A stretch of 64,000 nucleotides of DNA from Paraburkholderia sacchari. GTDB lineage: Bacteria > Pseudomonadota > Gammaproteobacteria > Burkholderiales > Burkholderiaceae. Made by a program: the position numbers and the translations under genes. The notes under the pieces were generated by a model that saw nothing but the letters and a program-made list of their open reading frames with translations, made no database searches and was not told where the DNA came from. The stretch is taken from contig NZ_JTDB02000001.1 in assembly GCF_000785435.2 (NCBI RefSeq), positions 710,499-774,498 on the forward strand, written 5' to 3'. This document shows, one piece after another, positions 51,662-59,116 of this stretch. Numbering within the stretch: the stretch's first letter is position 1; every line of letters starts with the position of its first letter.

Positions 51662-54652
51662 TTGAATCAAAAAGTGAAACGACAGATCCTCAAGACCATT
51701 CTCTTCGCCATGCCCAAGGTTCTGGACCTGACGGCACGCCGCTTCCCTGCCTATCGCGATCGGCTGAAGGAGCGCAATCTCGTCGCGTGGATCGGGCTCA
51801 TGGATCAAAGCATTGGTCGAGTCATCAAGCTCGAGAATGGCCGCATCCGGTCGTGTGCCGGCAGGCATCCGCAGCCCGACGTGCGCATGCTGTTCAAGGA
51901 CGTGCCCACGGCCCTGAAATTTCTCTCCCCCAGTCCGGACTACCTGGATATCATCCACGCGGCGAAAAATTTCAAGGTGATGACTGAAGGCGACGATGAG
52001 CTGCTGGTGTGGTTCATGCAAACGCTGAGCATGATGCAAACCATCGGCCTGCCGATGGGCACGCGCATGCGCGACGGCACGCAGCGCTACACCACGTGCA
52101 CCAACGGTGGACCTTTGTTCGTGTACGTGAAAGATGGACGCATCGTTCGCGTGACGCCGGTCGATCTCGACAGCAAGGATGCTCCGAGCTGGGAGATCGA
52201 AGCTCGCGGGCGCCGGTTCAGCCCGCCACGGCGCGGCCTGGTCGCACCGCACGCCTTGTCGATCAAATCGCTCGTCTATTCGGAGAAGCGCATCCTTCAA
52301 CCGATGAAGCGGGTCGATTTCGACCCTGACGGCGAACGCAATCCGCAAAACCGCGGCAAGTCCGGCTACGTGCCGATCAGCTGGGACGAGGCGTTGGACA
52401 TCGTCGCGAAAGAGATCAACCGCCAAAAGCGTATTCACGGCCCGGGCTCGATCACGTTTCCCATGTCGTCGCACCACCAGTGGGGCAATATTGGTTACTA
52501 CCTTAGCGCGCTCACGCGTTTTGCCAACCTGATCGGCTTCACACGGGTGGCCGCGAATCCGGACAGCTGGGAGGGTTGGTACTGGGGCGCCATGCATCAC
52601 TTCGGCAACTCGATGCGCGTTGGGGTGCCCTCCGGCTATGGCGGAATCGAGGACTGTCTTAAGGAAGCCGAAATGATCGTCTTCTGGTCCAGCGACCCCG
52701 AAAGCACGAATGGCGCCTACGCCGGATTCGAAGGCACGCCGCGGCGTCTATGGGCCAAGGAACTGGGAATCGAGTTCGTCCATATCGATCCGCATTGCAA
52801 TCCGACCGCCCAGTTGCTGGGTGGCCGATGGATCCCGGTCCGACCGCAAACGGACGCGGCCCTCGCCACCGCCGTCATGTATGTGTGGCTCACGGAAGGG
52901 CTGTATGACAAGCATTACGTGGCCAACCGGACAACTGGGTTCGACGAATGGCGGGCCTACCTGAGCGGCGAGACGGATGGCGTGCCCAAAACGCCCGAAT
53001 GGCAGGAGCTGGAAACCGGCGTGCCCGCCAAGGACGTTCGAGCCCTCGCGCGGCGGTGGGGAACGAGGAAGGTGTATCTCGCCGTCGGAATGACGGGCGC
53101 GGGATTCGGCGGGGCTGGACGCGGTGCGACGGGGGCGCAATGGGCGCGTTGCATGATCATGATGATGGCGATGCAGGGATGGGGCAAGCCGGGCGTGAAT
53201 TTCGGCTGCCTCGAAATTGGCGTTCCGCACGACCTCAACTTCTACTTCCCGGGCTACGCGGACGGTGGGATGTCGGGCGAACTCGCGTGGACCGCGAATG
53301 CCGTGAACAACTACCAACGCATGCCGCACATCCTGACCATGAATCCGGTCAAGCAGATGGTGCCGCGGCAGCAATTGCCCGATGCCATCATCAACGGGCA
53401 TGCGACAGGGTACCTGTGGGACGGCATGTCCCAGGAAGCGCAGTTCGCACCGTTCAGTTACCCGATGCCCGGCTATTCGCCAATCCACATGATCTATCGC
53501 TATGGCGGATCTGCCTTCAGCACCGTTACGAAATCGGGGCGCTGGGCCGACGCCTATCGTCACCCGAGCATCGAGTTCGTGGTCAATCAGTCGATCTGGA
53601 TGGAAGGCGAAGCGCAGTTCGCCGATATCATTCTGCCTGCGTGCACATCGCTGGAGCGGTGGGACATCGGCGAATGGTCCAATTCCGGCGGCTACGCGCA
53701 TCACGGCTTCAATACGGTCAACCACCGTATGATTACGCTGCAGCATAAATGCATCGAACCTTTGGGCGAATCTCGCTCCGACTATGACATCTTCACCGCG
53801 ATTCTGACCCGTCTGGGACTCGGCAGCGTGTTCACCGAGGGCTGCAGCGAGCTGGACTGGGTCAAGCGGGTATTCAACTCGTCGGATTTGCCTGATCACA
53901 TTTCGTGGCGCGAGTTTTGCCGCAAGGGCTATTTCGTTGTACCGACCGAAAAGCCGGAATTGCGACATCCGGTGGATATGCGCTGGTTCGCGGAAGGCCG
54001 GCGCAAGGATCTGCACGAACCGCATCCGATGCCGTCGCAATATGCCGAAAAGTTTGGCATGGGCTTGCAGACGCCCAGTGGCAAGCTCGAGTTCGTACCC
54101 GAGTTGCTGAAGCGGCACACGGCGGATAACCCCGAGCGGCCGTCGGTGAATCGATACATTCCGTCGTGGGAGGGCTTGCGTTCTCCACTGGCCCAGCAGT
54201 ATCCACTGCAACTGATCGCCACACATAGCCGTTACAGTTTCCACACTCATTGCGATGGCAAGAACTCGTCGGTCAACAGCATCGAAGATCATCGTGCGCT
54301 GATTGGCGGACATCGCTTCTGGCTGCTGCGGCTCGGGCCTGCCGACGCGTCGGCCCGGGGAATTGCTCATCGCGATCTCGTCAAGGTCTACAACGACCGG
54401 GGTGCGGTTATTTGTGCGGTGGATGTTTCGCCTCTGGTCGCTGCCGGGGTAGTCAAATCGTACGAGGCGAGCGCTGAGTTCCAGATGATCGAAATAGACG
54501 GCGAGCGCGTCGAAATTGGCGGCTGCATGAACCTGCTGACCCCGGATCGGCCCCAGACGGTGGGTACTAGCAGCATGAGTCCGAATTCATGTCTTGTGCA
54601 GGTTGAAAAGTGGAAGGGCGCGGACGCTTTCATGATCCGTCGCGCAGCGTGA
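51662..54652 (+). CDS. athL: Molybdopterin enzyme of the pyrogallol-phloroglucinol transhydroxylase family, large subunit, with extra SCP2-like N-terminal domain
   Basis: This 996-residue protein aligns from about residue 125 with transhydroxylase alpha subunits of the DMSO-reductase superfamily (about 875 residues in Pelobacter acidigallici, from memory). TNGGPLFVYVKDGRIVRVTP, SSHHQWGNIGYY, NPDSWEGWYWGAMHHFG, YFPGYADGG and CINILTPDR-like CMNLLTPDR are family blocks. S302 matches the Mo-ligand Ser175, D301 the Asp174, and H271 the His144 by exact 31-residue spacing. The active-site Cys557 position is S675, with Y678 matching Tyr560. No N-terminal FeS motif. Residues about 30-115 resemble an SCP2 domain. 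The start (TTG 51662) is uncertain; GTG 51674 or ATG 51710 are alternatives. The FeS subunit follows. Confidence 0.85.
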   Translation: MNQKVKRQILKTILFAMPKVLDLTARRFPAYRDRLKERNLVAWIGLMDQSIGRVIKLENGRIRSCAGRHPQPDVRMLFKDVPTALKFLSPSPDYLDIIHAAKNFKVMTEGDDELLVWFMQTLSMMQTIGLPMGTRMRDGTQRYTTCTNGGPLFVYVKDGRIVRVTPVDLDSKDAPSWEIEARGRRFSPPRRGLVAPHALSIKSLVYSEKRILQPMKRVDFDPDGERNPQNRGKSGYVPISWDEALDIVAKEINRQKRIHGPGSITFPMSSHHQWGNIGYYLSALTRFANLIGFTRVAANPDSWEGWYWGAMHHFGNSMRVGVPSGYGGIEDCLKEAEMIVFWSSDPESTNGAYAGFEGTPRRLWAKELGIEFVHIDPHCNPTAQLLGGRWIPVRPQTDAALATAVMYVWLTEGLYDKHYVANRTTGFDEWRAYLSGETDGVPKTPEWQELETGVPAKDVRALARRWGTRKVYLAVGMTGAGFGGAGRGATGAQWARCMIMMMAMQGWGKPGVNFGCLEIGVPHDLNFYFPGYADGGMSGELAWTANAVNNYQRMPHILTMNPVKQMVPRQQLPDAIINGHATGYLWDGMSQEAQFAPFSYPMPGYSPIHMIYRYGGSAFSTVTKSGRWADAYRHPSIEFVVNQSIWMEGEAQFADIILPACTSLERWDIGEWSNSGGYAHHGFNTVNHRMITLQHKCIEPLGESRSDYDIFTAILTRLGLGSVFTEGCSELDWVKRVFNSSDLPDHISWREFCRKGYFVVPTEKPELRHPVDMRWFAEGRRKDLHEPHPMPSQYAEKFGMGLQTPSGKLEFVPELLKRHTADNPERPSVNRYIPSWEGLRSPLAQQYPLQLIATHSRYSFHTHCDGKNSSVNSIEDHRALIGGHRFWLLRLGPADASARGIAHRDLVKVYNDRGAVICAVDVSPLVAAGVVKSYEASAEFQMIEIDGERVEIGGCMNLLTPDRPQTVGTSSMSPNSCLVQVEKWKGADAFMIRRAA

Positions 54653-54662
54653 GGAGCACACG

Positions 54663-55502
54663 ATGAGCAAGTGGAATCTGGTTATCAAGGTCGGGCAATG
54701 CGAGAACTGCCAGAACTGCGTCATCGCCGCACGGGATGAGCACGTGGGCAATGATTTTCCTGGTTACGCCGCGCCCGCCGCGGCCAGCGCCGAAAGTCCC
54801 ATTCGCATCCTGCGTCGTGTGCAGGGCGACTCCCACATGGTCCAAACGACGTACTTGCCGGTGATGTGCAATCACTGCGACGACGCGCCCTGCATGCGCG
54901 TTGGTGGCGATGCGATCCGCAAACGATCCGACGGCATAGTCATCATCGATCCAGAGAAAGCGCGAGGGCGCAAAGACATCGTCAAGTCCTGTCCGTACAA
55001 GGCGATAGTCTGGAACGTGGAACGGCAACTGCCGCAGACCTGGATCTTCGACGCGCATCTGCTCGACCAGGGTTGGCAGCATCCGCGTTGCGAGCAGGCT
55101 TGCCCCACGGGCGTGTTCGAGACAGTCAAGCTCGATGATGCAGCCATGGTGGAAAAAGCCCGGCGTGAGGGGCTCGAGGTTTTGCGGCCCCATCTGGAGA
55201 CGAAACCTCGCGTGTGGTATAGCGGCTTGAAGCGGTGGAGCCGCTGCTTCATAGGCGGAAGCGTCAGTGCTGCGGTCGGGGGCGTAGTTGAATGTGTCGC
55301 TGACGCGGCGGTTGTTCTGTACTCGGGCGATCAACGGGTCGCCGAAACTGTCTCGGACGCGTTCGGCGATTTTCGGTTCGGTGGTCTCGAGAAAAATAGT
55401 GGCATGTACCGGATCGAGATTCGACACGCTCTTGGCCATGCCTCGCGCGAGTGTGTGGTCGGCGAAAGTGTGTACCTGGGCGTAATCAGCCTCGCGATTT
55501 AA
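54663..55502 (+). CDS. athS: Transhydroxylase-family iron-sulfur subunit with C-terminal Ig-like domain
   Basis: This 279-residue small subunit has a ferredoxin-like core (residues about 1-190) and a C-terminal Cna-B/transthyretin-like beta domain (FIGGSVSAAVGGVVECVADAAVVLYSG onward), the same layout and length as the Pelobacter transhydroxylase beta subunit. Ligand sets for two [4Fe-4S] clusters are present: C13, C16, C19 with C147, and C69, C72, C77 with C110. The third cluster of the family is missing: its ligands are replaced at A23, W127 and D130, leaving C143 alone. No signal peptide. It starts 10 bases after the large-subunit gene. Confidence 0.85.
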   Translation: MSKWNLVIKVGQCENCQNCVIAARDEHVGNDFPGYAAPAAASAESPIRILRRVQGDSHMVQTTYLPVMCNHCDDAPCMRVGGDAIRKRSDGIVIIDPEKARGRKDIVKSCPYKAIVWNVERQLPQTWIFDAHLLDQGWQHPRCEQACPTGVFETVKLDDAAMVEKARREGLEVLRPHLETKPRVWYSGLKRWSRCFIGGSVSAAVGGVVECVADAAVVLYSGDQRVAETVSDAFGDFRFGGLEKNSGMYRIEIRHALGHASRECVVGESVYLGVISLAI

Positions 55503-55529
55503 TGTGCTCTACGACTGTCCCTCGGATGG

Positions 55530-56075
55530 CTATTCGACGGGAGGCGGCTGAACGTCAATTTTCAATTGGGGTTCGCTGGGCACTAGCGCCGCGGGCGCTA
55601 CGTCTTCCTCCGGCGTCGGCTGTTCGCTTTGAACGGCGGGAGGCGGGACGCTTTTGATCACGACGGGCGCCTCTGGGACTGGCTCCGGCGGTCGGGGCTG
55701 CGCGGTGTGGGCGGCGGTCATGCCCGTGCCGACGTTCGAGCTCGTAGTGTTCGCGCTCTTGAGGACTCCGTGCGAATCGAAAAGAAACACGGCCGCGGAC
55801 GAGTGTGTGTCGGCGCCGGCGATGAGCGAACCGATGAACGGGAGATAGCTTTCCGGGTGCGGACGCGATGTCACGTAGGTGTAAACGAGCAGCGTCGAGC
55901 CGTCGTCCAGCGCGGTCTCGACGGATGCCGGGCCGAGCGCGGTTGTCACGTCTTGCAGTGTCGTCACGCCGTGCCTGAAGTTCGCCATCTGTTCTGGCCT
56001 CACCTCGACACCGGCTGACACGCAACCGGCGAGTAGTGCGCCGCACAGTAGACCAGTGACCACTTCGCGATTCAT
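55530..56075 (-). CDS. BamE/SmpA-like lipoprotein with Pro-rich tail
   Basis: This 181-residue lipoprotein starts at the ATG at 56075 (GAGGCGAC before it), with lipobox LLAGC at about residue 18. Residues 25-105 resemble the BamE/SmpA fold (NFRHGVTTLQDVTTALGPASVETALDDGSTLLVYTYV; LFDSHGVLKSANTTSS). The remaining 70 residues are Pro/Glu/Val-rich (PPEPVPEAPVVIKSVPPP). Such single lipoproteins are common in Burkholderia and uncharacterised. It converges on athS with only 27 bases between. Confidence 0.75.
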   Translation of the reverse strand: MNREVVTGLLCGALLAGCVSAGVEVRPEQMANFRHGVTTLQDVTTALGPASVETALDDGSTLLVYTYVTSRPHPESYLPFIGSLIAGADTHSSAAVFLFDSHGVLKSANTTSSNVGTGMTAAHTAQPRPPEPVPEAPVVIKSVPPPAVQSEQPTPEEDVAPAALVPSEPQLKIDVQPPPVE

Positions 56076-56276
56076 GTCGCCTCGCCCCCTCATATTGATT
56101 CTAGGACGAACGTGGCTGGCCGGCATGAAACGACCGGCGTCTGCACGCGCACGATCGCTCTTGCGTCGATTGGGATTACGCCCGCCGATTTCCTGAGCGT
56201 CGTTGCGCGCGTGTGGAGGGCGGGCGAATCCCGTACCGGAAGATGGCGATTTCCAGTAAGCAGATGCAGAACAGCG

Positions 56277-56465
56277 TTAGTGTGTCGTAACGCTGATAGC
56301 CACGATTTGGTATCCGGGGTCGGCGTTTTCGTTCGCCGCCTTTTCCGCTTCCTCATACGAGATAAAGGACTTGGCCCCTTCAATCTCCGGCGCCATGCCA
56401 ATGTCGCCGTCTTCTGCGCAGCAGAGGAACTGTTGACCGGTCTTCACCACGTAGACGGTTCTCAT
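56277..56465 (-). CDS. Small conserved-looking hypothetical protein (62 aa)
   Basis: The protein begins MRTVYVVKTGQQFLCCAEDGD and continues with a KSFISYEEAEKAANENADPGY helix and a C-terminal strand QIVAISVTTH. GGAGGGAAAC lies directly before the ATG at 56465, giving a strong ribosome-binding site. The strand-helix-strand pattern suggests a compact folded domain. I do not recognise a family. Confidence 0.6.
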   Translation of the reverse strand: MRTVYVVKTGQQFLCCAEDGDIGMAPEIEGAKSFISYEEAEKAANENADPGYQIVAISVTTH

Positions 56466-56510
56466 GTTTCCCTCCATGGTTTTAGGGAGAGCTAATAGTC
56501 TAGCAGGGAG

Positions 56511-56536
56511 CCGGTTCGAAATATATCCGGAACCGG
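56511..56536. repeat. Inverted repeat upstream of the small gene
   Basis: CCGGTTC and GAACCGG are perfect complements across 12 AT-rich bases, in the gap between the minus-strand small gene and the plus-strand hsp20-type gene. Candidate operator for one or both promoters. Confidence 0.45.
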
Positions 56537-56658
56537 TCGTGAAGGGATATCGCTGCCGGGCAGGAAAAGCGGCGTCGCGCGCCGGAATCCGTGCCAGTGG
56601 AGTATGGCGATGAGCGGCGTGTTTCGATTTGTTTGTCAGAGGGGTCTCCCACCGGCAG

Positions 56659-56691
56659 GCGAACTGGAGCGCGTGGTCCAGTTCGCTTTTT
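56659..56691 (+). terminator. Strong intrinsic terminator in the hsp20 leader
   Basis: GCGAACTGGA and TCCAGTTCGC form a perfect 10-bp stem with an 8-base loop, followed by TTTTT. It ends 31 bases before the Hsp20 start codon. No annotated plus-strand gene precedes it, so it terminates an unknown short transcript or acts as an attenuator. Confidence 0.75.
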
Positions 56692-56722
56692 CGTGAGGGG
56701 CACCGGTTTCAAGGAGCCAGTC

Positions 56723-57367
56723 ATGAGAGATCTTTTCTTCAGCACCAATCTGCTGGGCGAATTCGACCGCCTTCAACGGCAGATGGCCAGCGTCTTTGCG
56801 GGCTTCCCCGCAAGCCTGCGCGCCATGCGCAGCGAAACTTTTCCTCCCGTCAACATCGGCAGCACCGACGACAGCATCGAGATCGTCGCGTTCGCGCCAG
56901 GACTCGATCCAGCAGCAATCGACGTCTCTATCGACAAGGGATTGCTGACGATTAGCGGCGAACGCAAGCTGCCCCTACCTGAAGCGGATGACGAGACGCG
57001 CATCTACGCCAGGGAACGCTTGCGCGACAAGCTCAATGTGCAAGTGCAGGACGGCAGCCTGAGCATCGAGGCCGAGGCGGTGATCCCGGCCCCATCCGGG
57101 CTGCGCCTGCAGCATGGTGAGTTGCGCCACCCGCACTTCTGGTGCGCCTTCACGCTGAGCCCCGATTTCGATGTCTCGCGCATCGACGCGCAGGTGGGCG
57201 ATGGCGTCCTGAAACTCACCATTCCTCGTCGTGAGGAGGCAAAGCCGCGACGCATCGAGGTGAGCGTTGGCGAGGCCGGAAGACCGTTTGACGAGCAGTT
57301 GAATCCTGGAGCCCAAATTCTGTCCTCTTTCCCACACTCATTCGTGCAACTAGCAACTACAGTTTAA
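56723..57367 (+). CDS. Chimeric Hsp20 small heat-shock protein
   Basis: This 214-residue protein begins like one Hsp20 (MRDLFFSTNLLGEFDRLQRQM; PPVNIGSTDDSIEIVAFAPGLDPAAIDVSIDKGLLTISGERK; RIYARERL). It then continues like the second half of a different Hsp20 (DKLNVQVQDGSLSIEAEAVIP; LRLQHGELRHPHFWCAFTLSPDFD; GVLKLTIPRREEAKPRRIEV). The alpha-crystallin domain is therefore partly duplicated and the protein is longer than the usual 140-150 residues. AAGGAG precedes the ATG. A deletion between tandem hsp20 genes is the simplest origin. Holdase function may persist. Confidence 0.88.
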   Translation: MRDLFFSTNLLGEFDRLQRQMASVFAGFPASLRAMRSETFPPVNIGSTDDSIEIVAFAPGLDPAAIDVSIDKGLLTISGERKLPLPEADDETRIYARERLRDKLNVQVQDGSLSIEAEAVIPAPSGLRLQHGELRHPHFWCAFTLSPDFDVSRIDAQVGDGVLKLTIPRREEAKPRRIEVSVGEAGRPFDEQLNPGAQILSSFPHSFVQLATTV

Positions 57368-57433
57368 TTGTCGGGAATCGCTCTGCACGGTGGCGCCGCC
57401 ATCGCTCGATTGCCGCTCCAGGGTGTGAGTGCC

Positions 57434-58426
57434 ATGAAACACTTCCTCGGCGCACTAGTGTGCGCGTCCGCGCCTTTCGTCGCGTCGGCACAAACGCCCT
57501 TGCTCCATTCGCATGGCGCGATCGTCTACGATGTCGGGAGCGGCAGGGTCCTGCTGGAAAAGAACGCCGACGACGCCCAGCCTATCGCCTCGCTCACCAA
57601 GCTGATGACCGCGATGGTGGTGTTGGACAGCGGTCAACCACTGGGAGACACGGTGAGCGTCGACGATGAGGATATCGACAGGCTCAAGCATTCCGGGTCG
57701 CGCATTCCGATTGGTGTGTCGCTCGAGCGCGCGGAGATGCTGCGGCTTGCGCTCATGGCGTCCGAGAACCGCGCGGCGTCTGCGTTATCGCGTGCATTTC
57801 CCGGCGGCCAGCCGGCGTTCATACGGAAGATGAATGAAAAGGCGAGGGCGCTGCATATGGCCGATACGCACTTCGGCGATCCGAGCGGGCTCTCGCCGGA
57901 CAATCTCTCGACGCCGCGCGACGTCGTGAAGATGGCGGCCGCTGCGTCGCACTATCCATTGATCAGCGAATACACGACGCTCCCGCGTTACGAAGAGCAG
58001 ATCGGCACGAGGACGCGGTTTTATCACAACACCGACCCGATCGTCCGCTCAGCCGATTGGGATGTGCTGGTCGCCAAGACCGGCTATACCCGCGAGGCGG
58101 GACGCTGCATCGTGGTCGATGCCAACATGCCGGGCGGCCAGGTGATGATCGTGCTGCTCGGCTCGCAGACATCGTGGGGGCGCTCGGCGGATCTCGTCGC
58201 GATACGCCGGTGGCTGAGCGGCGATGATACGCCGGTCGTCGCGCCGCACTGGTATGCGGACACGCGGCTGCATCATCGCCATTTGATATCCGCGCGCTCG
58301 CATCGCGCCAACGTGCGGTTCGCCTCGACCCGGGGCGCCCCGGCGCCCGGCGCTCATTGGCAGACCTTCAGGCACCATGCCGGCAAGCGCGAACACCGTA
58401 CGCTCGTTGCCTCTTCGGGGGCGTGA
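57434..58426 (+). CDS. D-alanyl-D-alanine endopeptidase (PbpG/DacA-like, S11 family)
   Basis: This 330-residue periplasmic penicillin-binding protein has a signal peptide to about residue 19 (VASAQ). The catalytic motifs are S-x-x-K in ASLTKLMTA, S-x-N in ASENRAAS and KTG in VAKTGYTREAGRC. It trims or cleaves peptidoglycan cross-links. After the catalytic domain there is a tail of about 60 residues rich in His, Arg and Ala (HWYADTRLHHRHLISARSHR and beyond) in place of a usual amphipathic anchor. The gene follows hsp20 by 66 bases. Confidence 0.9.
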   Translation: MKHFLGALVCASAPFVASAQTPLLHSHGAIVYDVGSGRVLLEKNADDAQPIASLTKLMTAMVVLDSGQPLGDTVSVDDEDIDRLKHSGSRIPIGVSLERAEMLRLALMASENRAASALSRAFPGGQPAFIRKMNEKARALHMADTHFGDPSGLSPDNLSTPRDVVKMAAAASHYPLISEYTTLPRYEEQIGTRTRFYHNTDPIVRSADWDVLVAKTGYTREAGRCIVVDANMPGGQVMIVLLGSQTSWGRSADLVAIRRWLSGDDTPVVAPHWYADTRLHHRHLISARSHRANVRFASTRGAPAPGAHWQTFRHHAGKREHRTLVASSGA

Positions 58427-59116
58427 TGATCGCGCTGGACCGCGCTTTCGACAGCTTAATCGGAACGGCGCGGTTTCGTTGTATCGTCGGACGGGACGCG
58501 GGACAATGCGATGGTGCTGTCGGTCATGCACGACTCCTTTGCGGTTCGTGGTGGCCGAATTGCGATTCGACGCGGCCCAGTTATGGCAGCGCCTGGCTGC
58601 ACTGCCGCAACGGCCATTCCAGCCGACGCAGCGCGAGAGCTTGAGACGGATCGCGCCACCGCATGCTGGCCGTCGCGTTCGATTTCAGCGTGCGCGAAGC
58701 CGCCATAGACACGTTCATAAGACAACCTGCCAACCGTCTTTCCATTTGAACTGACCTGTCGGGCATCGAGTGAAAGATAGTTTGGATAGCTATACATTCA
58801 TACGGATAAACCGGGCGCCCGAACGCGTGCGCGCACTCGATCATCGTCGTGGGTCGGGTGCCCCGCACGACGCATGCCCGATTCCGGCAGATGACGTCTC
58901 ACGGGCTCGGTGCGTCGAGCTCTTCCCGGTGCGCTATTTTTACAGGGCGGCTAGCGTCTTTGTTACAGCGCGCCTTCGCGATAGCGCCCTGGTATGAGCC
59001 ATTCGACGGTCGCCGCCTTGTCGGCTGGGGTTCAGGCGGGAAAGAGCGATGCACAACCGGTACGCAGGCTCGCTACTTGCATGTCCGCATCGCATGCGTC
59101 GTGATACGGAGGGTGC
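58427..59116. other. Intergenic region with no supported gene
   Basis: About 690 bases separate the peptidase and NRAMP-like genes. Short open frames on both strands lack ribosome-binding sites and recognisable products; a plus-strand stretch near 58555-58680 (AELRFDAAQLWQRLAALPQ) has protein-like composition but no start signal or known match. It probably contains the NRAMP-like gene's promoter and possibly decayed coding sequence. Confidence 0.4.

Noticed and set aside
52748-54370. 540-codon minus-strand frame opposite the molybdenum enzyme
   Set aside because: Antisense shadow; no motif, start signal or homology pattern.
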